Shown: in pieces, positions 9,363 to 18,238 of the stretch
How the letters are laid out: each line of letters begins with the position of its first letter
How positions within the stretch are numbered: the stretch's first letter is position 1
Assembly: GCF_028728065.1 (NCBI RefSeq)
Contig: NZ_CP117811.1
Span: forward strand, 2,232,001 to 2,296,000
DNA length: 64,000 nucleotides
Direction: 5' to 3'
From: Lentisphaera profundi
GTDB lineage: Bacteria; Verrucomicrobiota; Lentisphaeria; Lentisphaerales; Lentisphaeraceae
Notes under the pieces: generated by a model
Seen by the model: the letters and a program-made list of their open reading frames with translations, nothing else
Database searches by the model: none
Told to the model about the DNA's origin: nothing
Program-made: the position numbers and the translations under genes

Positions 9363-10205
9363 ATGAATAAAAAAGTTATTGCCTTGGTAAAAGCCAGTGC
9401 ACATCAATTTTACTTTGTGAATAAAATCCACAAAGAATACCCCTTAGCTTTGGTGATTATTGAAGATAAGTATCTAGGGGAACTCCCGGCCTTGAAACGC
9501 TTACAAGCTAGACGAGCACTCGGTCCAAGATATATTGCGAAACCTCATGCTAGTAATCGCATAAAGAGCAAAACTTTAGTTAGCATTAATGATGATATTT
9601 TTGGGGAAGATTGGTTAGACTTAGAAAATGATCTAAAAGTTTTTTATTGTAAGTCTGTGAATTCTCCTGAAGTTGAGAACTTACTCAAGCAAGAAAAGCC
9701 CGATGTACTTATTGATCATGGCACTTCAATTGTTAAAGATCATATTATTGATTTAGCTCCCATGGCCATTAATCTACACTGGGGCTTATCTCCTTATTAT
9801 CGTGGGACTCGCTGTACTGAATGGGCCTTAATTAATTGGGACCCATATAATATTGGCGTGACGATTCATTGGTTGACGAAGAAAATTGACGGCGGTGGTG
9901 TCATTGCTCAGGAGAGACTTGCACTCAATGAGGAGGACTCTGTTCATACTATTAATATGAAACTGAGTTTTCATGGTACACAACTTGTGTTAGATACCAT
10001 AAAAGCAATCAATCGTGGTGAAGAAATTCAATCTGAGCAACAAGATCACGCCTTGGGTTATTTGACTTTGAACCGTCAATGGACCAAATCGCTTAAAGAG
10101 CAGATCAAAGAAATCGAAGCCAATGATATAATCACAAAGATGCTCAAGCACCCCGCAAGGCGCGAGAAAATGCCCATCAAGTCTTTTGAGATCAATAACT
10201 CTTAG
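9363..10205 (+). CDS. formyltransferase (N10-formyl-THF dependent)
   Basis: A 280-residue formyltransferase-fold protein. The family catalytic triad is visible: N137 and H139 in INLHWGLSPYYRG, and D176 in KKIDGGG, with spacing close to that of methionyl-tRNA formyltransferase (N106/H108/D144). The C-terminal tRNA-binding domain of Fmt is not recognisable and the start lies 9 bp after a deacetylase gene, so a sugar N-formyltransferase for surface-glycan building is more likely than Fmt. The deacetylase would expose the amine and this enzyme would formylate it; that order is an inference. Confidence 0.8.
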   Translation: MNKKVIALVKASAHQFYFVNKIHKEYPLALVIIEDKYLGELPALKRLQARRALGPRYIAKPHASNRIKSKTLVSINDDIFGEDWLDLENDLKVFYCKSVNSPEVENLLKQEKPDVLIDHGTSIVKDHIIDLAPMAINLHWGLSPYYRGTRCTEWALINWDPYNIGVTIHWLTKKIDGGGVIAQERLALNEEDSVHTINMKLSFHGTQLVLDTIKAINRGEEIQSEQQDHALGYLTLNRQWTKSLKEQIKEIEANDIITKMLKHPARREKMPIKSFEINNS

Positions 10206-10236
10206 CATTGCCTTGATCTATGTACCATTAGGCTAG

Positions 10237-10401
10237 TTTCTTGCAGGGCTATTAGCGGGTATATGCCTGTTGCCACTCAAAAATCAGCCCACGCGTGATC
10301 GTCATTTAGAAAAATGGCACTATTGGTTTTGCGAACTCCGCAACTCAAGCCGATACGAGGACAAAATTAAAGTCGCCATAAACTTCATACAAATCCTTTA
10401 A
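10237..10401 (+). pseudogene. 3' remnant of a LysR-family regulator
   Basis: An open stretch with no start, ending at a TAA that overlaps the 3' end of the next gene. It reads as FLAGLLAGICLLPLKNQ, then EKWHYWFCELRN and KIKVAINFIQIL at the end. This resembles the last about 55 residues of LysR regulators (the G-x-A-LLP strand, then a W/F-ELR strand and the final V-x-x-x-x-x-F-I helix). A stop codon at 10234 cuts it off upstream. I read it as a decayed regulator tail; the match is by eye only. Confidence 0.5.
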
Positions 10402-13400
10402 TGAGACGATTTATCTTTCTTCTTCTTTTTTGATGCTTTATCAAGGCTTTTTAAATAAGCTACCATATCGCGCAACTCTCCTGCTTGAAGTAAAAGATGC
10501 ATCGGTGGCATCGGCGACATTGGCGGCATCATCGTCTTGATATCTTTGCGCTTGTAGGCTACCGTTCTGCCATTCGCTCCTTTGATTTTTACCACTTGAT
10601 CATCCTCGCCCATGTAAGTCCCACTAAAGGCTTCATCATCCTTATTTGTTATACTTGTTATGCCAAAGCCTGGCGCCACCCTTGCCCCTGGATCTACAAT
10701 GGATTCTAATAAATAGCGTCGGTCATAACTTTTACCTATTAAAGTTAAATCAGGACCTACATCAGCGCCATATCCATTGACCTTATGGCAACGTAAACAT
10801 TGTGCCGCACCATGATTATAAAACACATCACGCCCACGATCGACATCACCGCCTTCTAGCGCATAAGTGAATTTATCTGTGATTGCTCCCCGCGCCATTT
10901 TCGCATCTACATCAGCCAACTTCTTTTTGAAGTCCTTAGAAGATTTTGCTCTACTTGAATTCAATACTTCAAGCATGACTTCTCTGTCACCCTTGCCCAT
11001 TAAAAATTGATCCAGTTGATTTAAGAGGTGGCGATCATTACTAGATCCTTTCTCCATTAATTTGTAGCACAGCTGACGTTCAGATCTTGTTCCATTTTGA
11101 ATTATCTTGGAGGCCTGCAATTGTGCTTTTTCAGGATCTTGGATATTTAATTGCTCCAATGATTTCAATCGAATAAGCTCACTCTTATCTTTTAATAAAT
11201 TCATCAAGTGGATCGAGCTCAATTCTCCTCGTTGACTCAAGCTTTCTAGAGCTCCAATGCGAATTTCACTAATAAGTTTCTGATTATTTAAATGAGCCAT
11301 CAAGATGTCGCTGCTAATAGGAAAATCACAGTTATTTGCTAAACGATTAAGTTGAGCCAATAGTTTACCCTGAGATTTTTTTAGTAAGTCTCCCAGTTGG
11401 GCATGAAGTAGATCCTTAATATCAGCTCTTGGATGTAGATATTCACGAGGTAATCCAGTGGTATTATCCAATAAAGCTTTGTCATCCCATGCCTGAAGAG
11501 CCGCCACCGCTTCTTGGACCATAGATTCCGATAAATCTTTTCTACTCGCATATTGAACTAAACGCTCAGCGGATTTTTCATCACCCAAATAATAATTGGC
11601 ATTAATCACACGCAAATGCATGAGCTCATCCATCGCTCCGTTAGGCTTAGATAAATCTACTAATAATGATGCCAAGGCTTGCTGTGCACCTCCGTCAATA
11701 AGGCGATCATTTATTGCACGTATGGCTTCATCGCGGATTTTTTTCTCATCATCTTTTAGAAACAAGCGGATATTAGGATCCAATGTTTTACGCAGTGCCA
11801 ATAAGACTATCATGCGTACCGCCACTGAAGAGTCTTTTGAATAATTCAGATAAGAACTTGAGTCTTTCATTCCAGCTAAAGCCATCACCAGACCATGTTG
11901 AAGAAAGCGATCTTGCCCCGCATTTCTCCGTTGAGCTTCAATAATTGCGGGTACCGCAAGTTCATCGCCAATACGCCCTAAGCCAATACCCGCATACATA
12001 ATAGCTCGAGCATGAGTGTCTTCCAAAGCCTTGAGCAATTCATTCATTGCGGATTTATCACGATGATCACCCAAGGCTCGAGCACATTGAATCCTCACTT
12101 GTGCATCTTCATCACTCATAAGCAGTGACTTTAAAGGTTTGAGTAAAGAAATGTTTTTACTAGCAAGCATCCCCAAACCCCATATCCCATGGATGCGTTG
12201 TAATTGTGGCGCTTGCTTATCTTGTGCGGCTTTCGCAAAAAACTCTGCGCCTGCTTTTCTTTTTGCCAATTCAAACTGAGCCTTGAGACGTACTTGCTGG
12301 TGATCTCGTGCCAGGAGTTCATAGAGTTCTGGATCCGATCTCTTTGAAAAGTCACTCGTAAGAATAATTTCATTTTCTTTCACTTCTTTTTTATCAGTCT
12401 CACCAGGAACTTCAAGAGAAAAGATGTTCCCTTCATCTCTATTCAAATATCCCCCATTATTAAACTCAGAAATATACATCTTACCATCAGGGCCAAAATC
12501 CATATCCACTAAATTTGAACCTGTGAAAAAAACCTCTAAATTTTTCATTTCAAAGCCTGCACCTTTTTCGTCCAGATCAAACATCGAAATGCGTGTTTTT
12601 GGTGAGCCACCTTTGAAAATATTTACAAAAAATTTATTGTCAAAATCTTTCCCCAGTGAATTAGACGGATTGAACAAAAAACCCGATGGTCCACCAATAA
12701 TCTGACCTATACTAGGCAACAAATACGCTGGCTGATCTTCTTCATTCGCAAGGTATAAGTTCTCGCTCATCCACGCGCAATTCATAGATTTCTTTTCTGC
12801 ATAAACATAAGAACGAAAATTCAATTTTGAGGCAAAAGCCAAAAGGTTCTGATGCCCTGCATGCCAACCCGCATCGCCACCTTCAACAAGGTAGTTAATT
12901 CGCTCTAAATCCCCTTTATCTGAATCATTATCCGCTGTGAATAAATTCCCATAATCATCAAACTGAAGCTCCTGCGGATTGCGCAAACGATCCACAAACA
13001 CTTCGATATTAGACCCCTCAGGATCACAGCGAAATACGGCACCTTCATTAGGCCCATGAAACTTTTTGCCTTCCTTAGTCGTGAAACTATAGCCACGATC
13101 ACCAATTGACCAATAAAGCTTGCCATCTGGCCCCCATACTAAGCCATGCATATCGTGTCCGGAATAACTCATGCGAATACCAAAACCATCTTGTAGCGAC
13201 GTGCGTTTATCCAAAACACCATCGCCATTGCTATCTTCAAGCATCCACAGATGAGGAATATTGGTATAATACACTTTCCCATCACGCTCAATGATGCCTA
13301 AGCCTGGTCCATCGAGAATATCATTAAAACCATCCGCATAAACTTTTGCGCTGTCCGCACGGCCATCACCATTGCTATCCTTTAGAATCTTGATGACATC

Positions 13401-13775
13401 AGCCTTATCTCGATAATGAGCCTCTGGATGTTTATCATAATGCTTTTCATACATCGCTAAGCGATCGGCATTTGACTCAATTAAGATATCGTCCATCAGC
13501 ATGTAGGGTCGATGACGAATATCGTCCACACCAAAACGCCAGCGATGGATCTCTGTAAGGAGAAGGCTACCTTTTGAATCGAAAGTAATCGCCATCGGAT
13601 TTTTGATCTGAGATTTATCTGCCCATAAACGAGCCTTAAAGCCATTAGGCATTTTGAAGTTTTTTATTTTTTGCGCTTCTGCTTTTTCGTAATCAGCAGG
13701 ACTCTTTGCACTCAGGTTAAGTGCGCTTCCCGTTAGCAAGGCAAAACAAAGGACTTTGTTTGTGAAATTTGACAT
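10398..13775 (-). CDS. PVC-type membrane dehydrogenase, HEAT repeats and cytochrome c
   Basis: A 1125-residue exported protein. A Sec signal peptide (residues 1-23) is followed by a beta-propeller of the glucose/sorbosone dehydrogenase type (about 35-480, with DSNGDGRADSAKVY and DSNGDGVLDK calcium-like loops), HEAT-like alpha repeats (about 520-960), and a C-terminal cytochrome c domain with CLRCH at C993-C996-H997. The tail is Lys-rich. This architecture is characteristic of Planctomycetes, Verrucomicrobia and Lentisphaerae; the natural substrate is unknown, probably a sugar or aldehyde oxidised in the periplasm with electrons passed to the heme. It shares its orientation with the epimerase at 13817, about 40 bp upstream, suggesting one transcript. 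Confidence 0.88.
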   Translation of the reverse strand: MSNFTNKVLCFALLTGSALNLSAKSPADYEKAEAQKIKNFKMPNGFKARLWADKSQIKNPMAITFDSKGSLLLTEIHRWRFGVDDIRHRPYMLMDDILIESNADRLAMYEKHYDKHPEAHYRDKADVIKILKDSNGDGRADSAKVYADGFNDILDGPGLGIIERDGKVYYTNIPHLWMLEDSNGDGVLDKRTSLQDGFGIRMSYSGHDMHGLVWGPDGKLYWSIGDRGYSFTTKEGKKFHGPNEGAVFRCDPEGSNIEVFVDRLRNPQELQFDDYGNLFTADNDSDKGDLERINYLVEGGDAGWHAGHQNLLAFASKLNFRSYVYAEKKSMNCAWMSENLYLANEEDQPAYLLPSIGQIIGGPSGFLFNPSNSLGKDFDNKFFVNIFKGGSPKTRISMFDLDEKGAGFEMKNLEVFFTGSNLVDMDFGPDGKMYISEFNNGGYLNRDEGNIFSLEVPGETDKKEVKENEIILTSDFSKRSDPELYELLARDHQQVRLKAQFELAKRKAGAEFFAKAAQDKQAPQLQRIHGIWGLGMLASKNISLLKPLKSLLMSDEDAQVRIQCARALGDHRDKSAMNELLKALEDTHARAIMYAGIGLGRIGDELAVPAIIEAQRRNAGQDRFLQHGLVMALAGMKDSSSYLNYSKDSSVAVRMIVLLALRKTLDPNIRLFLKDDEKKIRDEAIRAINDRLIDGGAQQALASLLVDLSKPNGAMDELMHLRVINANYYLGDEKSAERLVQYASRKDLSESMVQEAVAALQAWDDKALLDNTTGLPREYLHPRADIKDLLHAQLGDLLKKSQGKLLAQLNRLANNCDFPISSDILMAHLNNQKLISEIRIGALESLSQRGELSSIHLMNLLKDKSELIRLKSLEQLNIQDPEKAQLQASKIIQNGTRSERQLCYKLMEKGSSNDRHLLNQLDQFLMGKGDREVMLEVLNSSRAKSSKDFKKKLADVDAKMARGAITDKFTYALEGGDVDRGRDVFYNHGAAQCLRCHKVNGYGADVGPDLTLIGKSYDRRYLLESIVDPGARVAPGFGITSITNKDDEAFSGTYMGEDDQVVKIKGANGRTVAYKRKDIKTMMPPMSPMPPMHLLLQAGELRDMVAYLKSLDKASKKKKKDKSSH

Positions 13776-13816
13776 AAATGTGCAATCCTTCTAAAAGTTA
13801 GGCTTTGTAAGAAGGG

Positions 13817-14698
13817 CTATATTTTTTTTCTGATCTTAATCAACAAATCACGCGTTGCCTTAATCCCTTCCACTTCCTTTAATTTCTTGCCTTCGTACTC
13901 GACTCCAACATAGCCACGGTAACCCGCATCTAAAACGATTTTTATCATCTTTTCGTAGTCGGTGTGAATCTCATTTCCATACTCATCAAAATCATGACTC
14001 TTGGCACTCACTCCTTTAGCATAAGGCATAAGCTCCTGCACCCCTTGGTAGCGATCATATTCTTTGAAATTACCAAAATCGGGTAAGGTCCCACAGTTGG
14101 GCATATCAACTTTTTTCATTACCCCAGCAAGCCATTTTCCATTAGATGAAAGGCCACCATGGTTTTCCACAATCACATTTATTTGATGCTTTGCTGCAAA
14201 AGTTGATAGTGATGCCAAGCCATCTGAGGCGCGTCCCATTTGTTCATCATACGAGCCCTTTGAACGAGCATTAACGCGAATGGAATGGCAGCCCAGAAAT
14301 TTTGCGGCTTCTACCCAAGTATAATGATTCTCTACCGCACTTTTACGCTTCGTCTCATTAGCATCTCCCAAGTAACCTAAACCATCACACATGATCAGTA
14401 AGCTCTTCACGCCATTATCATCACAACGCTTTTTTAATTCGCTCAAGTAAGGAGCATCACTATTTTTAAAAAATTTATTGACGTATTCAACCGCGCCAAT
14501 TCCACAAGTCTTTTTTGTAAATTCAGGAAAGTCTAAATTATCCAATTCTTTCGCAAATAACTTTTTATGCAAAGACCACTGCGCCAAAGAAATCTTAAAA
14601 AGATCATCAGGATCTGAGCTTGCACATGATGCATTAAAAATTGAGCCTACAGTTAGTGCACCAGCACCCTTAACAAAATTTCTGCGATTAAATATCAT
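13817..14698 (-). CDS. xylose isomerase-like TIM-barrel epimerase/isomerase, exported
   Basis: A sugar phosphate isomerase/epimerase family protein of about 293 residues (AP endonuclease 2-like TIM barrel). The N-terminus ([19 protein letters not shown], then NASC) combines a Tat-like RR motif with a lipobox-like Cys. Metal-site signatures include [15 protein letters not shown] and GYVGVEYEG (Glu and His ligands). The start is ATG at 14698 with AAGGA 9 nt upstream, not the TTG three codons earlier. It precedes the heme dehydrogenase and probably works with it in periplasmic sugar conversion (inference). Confidence 0.82.
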   Translation of the reverse strand: MIFNRRNFVKGAGALTVGSIFNASCASSDPDDLFKISLAQWSLHKKLFAKELDNLDFPEFTKKTCGIGAVEYVNKFFKNSDAPYLSELKKRCDDNGVKSLLIMCDGLGYLGDANETKRKSAVENHYTWVEAAKFLGCHSIRVNARSKGSYDEQMGRASDGLASLSTFAAKHQINVIVENHGGLSSNGKWLAGVMKKVDMPNCGTLPDFGNFKEYDRYQGVQELMPYAKGVSAKSHDFDEYGNEIHTDYEKMIKIVLDAGYRGYVGVEYEGKKLKEVEGIKATRDLLIKIRKKI

Positions 14699-14954
14699 AA
14701 CTAACAATCCTTTATTTTTAGAAAAAATTCGTCTTTACCATATACCTAAGGAATATAGGTAATCAGATGATCTATTATAAATTTACACGTCTTTTTTATT
14801 CAAACGAAACAGCTGAAGTAAATTTAATTACCATTACTAAGCACTTGATTTGCCATCGTGTCGAAAACTAAGACAATACCTAGATCATTATGAAGAACCT
14901 TATCACTCGGCCACAAAATAAGGCATATCAGTATCCAGAATTTTAGACAGCTTT

Positions 14955-17540
14955 TCAGTCTAGGGTTTTTAAGTATAAAATAATAGATGCTATATCTGTT
15001 TCTGATAAAATCCCCGCATAAGTCCCCATCGCCACTGCATAGCCTTTGGCTACTTTTTTATTGGGAAAAAGCAATGACTCTTTGATGAATTTTTTATCTG
15101 CTTTCACAGGCTTTGATTTCTCAAAATGCCTTACAGAACCATACATCCCCTTAAAAGTCGGTCCAAGTTTACCTTCTTGGCTTCCATCTAATGAATGACA
15201 GGCAATACAAGCATATTGTTTTAGTAAGTACTTTCCATTTTTCTCACTTACGCTTTCTTGTTTTTTGGATTTGAATTTCGCTTCGCTAAGATCATACTTT
15301 TTCATATCTTTAAAGGCGTAATGCGCTGATGGCAGCTGCGATAATTGCTCTATACTCAAATATAAACTTTCGTTGAAAGCCTGCTGAGCTTTTCTTAAGC
15401 TATAATCAAGACTGAACTGATCGACACTTTCCATTCCTGGAATGACTAAGAACAAAGATTTTTTATCTCTTGATAAACTTACTGATACCGGAAGAATCTC
15501 TTCCTTTCCCGCTTGTCCATTAAGCTTAAAATGACCCGATCCGTAGCGGGGACTGCGTTTATAGTTCCAACGCTTAAGATCATAAGAATTGATATCCTTG
15601 GCTTTTTCTATATTTAATTCTTGATCAAATCGAAGCTCGATTCCTTCTTTAAACACTTTCACTTCTAAAGGAAAACTGACCGCTTTCCCGGTATAACGAA
15701 TTCGAGTCAAACCACTATTTTTCGCTAAGTCATTAGAGTATATTTTAAAGCCCGTCAAGTACATAGATCCATCAAAGGGATTAATGGCTCCTTTAATCAG
15801 AGGAAAATCCATTTGATAAGAGAGTGGGAAAGCCGCACCAAATCCTTTGCCCTCATAGAGTAAAACTGAGCGGCTTTTATTGTATGAATGACTCAGCAGA
15901 CGCTTATTTAATGGTCCCAGTGATTTAGAGTCAATAAAATTCATTCCTGCGCATGAAGGTTCAACTTTATGTGGGAGCCAGCTAAATGGTTGTTTAATCT
16001 GAATCCGTTTACGATGATTAGCGGGTTTATAACCACCATAATCCCCTTTATTAATCTTTATGAAAGGACTTGAGGGCACAAATTGTCCTTGTTGATCATT
16101 GGCGTAAAGCTGTTGTTTTTCAGGATCATAAGCTAAAAAGGGCTCTCGAAAGCCATCGGCTATGATTTCTAAACTTTTTCCCTCATTCGCGATTTTCATG
16201 AGGACGCCAGTTTGCTCAATATTTCTAAATTTCTTATCCAAAGGATTTTGTTTAGTATCGTGAATCCCTCCTTTCGCAAGGTAAATATCCCCAATCTCAT
16301 CAAAGATCATGTCCATCCCAAAATTTCGCGTATTTAGACTATGAGAAAATATACTGGAGTAATTCTCATAAAAATCGGCCTCACCATTATTATCTAAGTC
16401 ATGAAGGCGAGTGATCTGATCACGACCAAGCACATAAATTTGATCTTTATAAATCTGTAAGGATAGCGGGCTATAAAGCCCTGATGCGAAACGTCGCCAG
16501 CGAACTTTTTCTAAATCATCTTTTAGTCCATCGATAAGCCAGACATCACCATCAAAACTTAGTGCCGCAGCTCTGCCATCACTAAAAAAGTCTAATGCTG
16601 CTAAACGCACAGACCTTTTCCATGGATTCTTGAGTGGCAAGTCTATTTGATCACTCACATAAGCTCTTTGTGAAGTAGATAACTTTGTACTTGTAGAAAT
16701 TTCTTCTTCCCAAAAATTGGTTTTATTTAATACAAAGTCATCTGACGCTAAGTTTAACTTCAAGGATGCTAAGAGCTTGGTTTTATTATAGGAAAAGTTG
16801 ATTTCTAAAGTATTCCTTTGCGGATTACGCAAAAAAATCCGCCCTTGCTTATCAAGTTTTAATTCCCCTGAATTCACAGAGATAGTCAAAACTTGTTCCC
16901 CATCATCAATAAGATATATATCGCCCTCTTTTCTCAAATTCTGAAAGGATGTCTTCTGAAATAATAAAAGCGATAAGTCCTCACACTCAGAAAATTTAAA
17001 TGATCTAGAAAAAAGCTCTCCATCTTTACATTTAAGGATTTCTTTTACCGCTATATCTTTGAGTGAATAAGATAATACCACATGCTTGTTGCTTAGGTAA
17101 AGTCCGTGCCAATTTAAATTTTTATGAATCCCAATGGGCAATGCTCTCTTATCTATATGATCCGAATTATCACTTATACCCTTCTCCATGGCAGTAGCAA
17201 AGAGTAAGTCACCTTCTATCCGTGGAAACTTTTTTGATTTATTCCCTGTGTTTGGATAAGAAATTTGAGCCATGCTATTATGCTCAAAATCACCCTTCGT
17301 CCAAATTGCTGATATTCGCATCAACTCGGTATCAAAACAAGCCCATGTCTTTTGGCCGAGCTGTAACAAGACTGATTTTGATGATACATTCTCTTCCGGA
17401 AAGGGATTTTCTGCACTTGCATCCATCGCACTTTGGATAAAGGGAAAGTCTGGCTCAATAAACTTGGCAAATTTTTCCTGCGCTAACAAGGGTGTCGCGA
17501 GTATATAACATAAGAAAAGTGGGCGTAAAATTTTAATCAT
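14955..17540 (-). CDS. secreted c-type cytochrome protein with beta-propeller-like domain
   Basis: An 861-residue exported protein with a signal peptide (residues 1-20). Residues about 35-250 look like the N-terminal domain common in planctomycete cytochrome proteins (I recall it as DUF6797), residues about 300-620 form a propeller-like region with DLDNNGEADFYE, and a C-terminal cytochrome c domain carries CIACH at C778-C781-H782. Like its neighbour at 10398 it should pass electrons from an unknown carbohydrate-derived substrate to heme. It is separated from the epimerase by about 255 bp, so it has its own or a distinct promoter. Confidence 0.8.
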   Translation of the reverse strand: MIKILRPLFLCYILATPLLAQEKFAKFIEPDFPFIQSAMDASAENPFPEENVSSKSVLLQLGQKTWACFDTELMRISAIWTKGDFEHNSMAQISYPNTGNKSKKFPRIEGDLLFATAMEKGISDNSDHIDKRALPIGIHKNLNWHGLYLSNKHVVLSYSLKDIAVKEILKCKDGELFSRSFKFSECEDLSLLLFQKTSFQNLRKEGDIYLIDDGEQVLTISVNSGELKLDKQGRIFLRNPQRNTLEINFSYNKTKLLASLKLNLASDDFVLNKTNFWEEEISTSTKLSTSQRAYVSDQIDLPLKNPWKRSVRLAALDFFSDGRAAALSFDGDVWLIDGLKDDLEKVRWRRFASGLYSPLSLQIYKDQIYVLGRDQITRLHDLDNNGEADFYENYSSIFSHSLNTRNFGMDMIFDEIGDIYLAKGGIHDTKQNPLDKKFRNIEQTGVLMKIANEGKSLEIIADGFREPFLAYDPEKQQLYANDQQGQFVPSSPFIKINKGDYGGYKPANHRKRIQIKQPFSWLPHKVEPSCAGMNFIDSKSLGPLNKRLLSHSYNKSRSVLLYEGKGFGAAFPLSYQMDFPLIKGAINPFDGSMYLTGFKIYSNDLAKNSGLTRIRYTGKAVSFPLEVKVFKEGIELRFDQELNIEKAKDINSYDLKRWNYKRSPRYGSGHFKLNGQAGKEEILPVSVSLSRDKKSLFLVIPGMESVDQFSLDYSLRKAQQAFNESLYLSIEQLSQLPSAHYAFKDMKKYDLSEAKFKSKKQESVSEKNGKYLLKQYACIACHSLDGSQEGKLGPTFKGMYGSVRHFEKSKPVKADKKFIKESLLFPNKKVAKGYAVAMGTYAGILSETDIASIILYLKTLD

Positions 17541-17701
17541 AGTTTATTAATACACTCTTTGCATGCAAAAGCTTTGGTGCTTGTTATCTTTACCAATACT
17601 GAATTTGTTTGATTTGATCAAAAACGGCACCGATGATTTAGCTAAGTTGAGTAATGTATATCATACATTAGCTCAAATATAATGACTTAACTTAATCTTA
17701 A

Positions 17702-18214
17702 TCACAGACGATTCCATGGCATTTTTGTGAGTAGTATACCCATGCCACAGGTATCGGTTATCCCTGCAAACATTAATCCCGCACCAACAAATGCCGATAA
17801 ATATTCAGCTCCATTAAAACCCAATTTCATTAAGATTATACCCGTTAAAATCAATAGGCCTGCACATATTCGAACTTGGCGCTCTAAAGAAATAATGTTC
17901 TTTAATTCTTCCGTCTCGAAGCCTTCTTTTTTCCAAGCGTTTAGCCCACCTTCTAAACACAGTATTTCTTCCGTGTAATCACATAACTTTTCACTTGCTT
18001 TACGTGAACGCGCACCACTTTGGCATATTAATAACAACTTTGTATTCGCAAAACGCTCATTGATCAGTGCCGTATTGATTTCATCTAAGGGAATATTGAT
18101 CGAATTGGCTAGATGTTCAGCTCCAAATTCAAAAGCTGTTCTCACATCAATTATTTGATATTTGCCTTGACCATCAGCTAGTTTTTGCCAAGTTTGTGGG
18201 TTTATTTCTTTCAT
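17702..18214 (-). CDS. rhodanese-domain membrane protein (YgaP-like)
   Basis: A 170-residue protein. An N-terminal rhodanese domain (about 1-100) has the active-site loop CQSGARS with C64 and should move sulfane sulfur. The C-terminal about 60 residues form two hydrophobic helices (VRICAGLLILTGIILMKLGF and YLSAFVGAGLMFAGITDTCG) of the DUF2892 type, the same arrangement as E. coli YgaP. GAGGT precedes the ATG. It stands about 25 bp after the SNF2 gene stop on the same strand. Confidence 0.85.
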   Translation of the reverse strand: MKEINPQTWQKLADGQGKYQIIDVRTAFEFGAEHLANSINIPLDEINTALINERFANTKLLLICQSGARSRKASEKLCDYTEEILCLEGGLNAWKKEGFETEELKNIISLERQVRICAGLLILTGIILMKLGFNGAEYLSAFVGAGLMFAGITDTCGMGILLTKMPWNRL

Positions 18215-18238
18215 AATTAGACCTCAATATTTCAGTTC

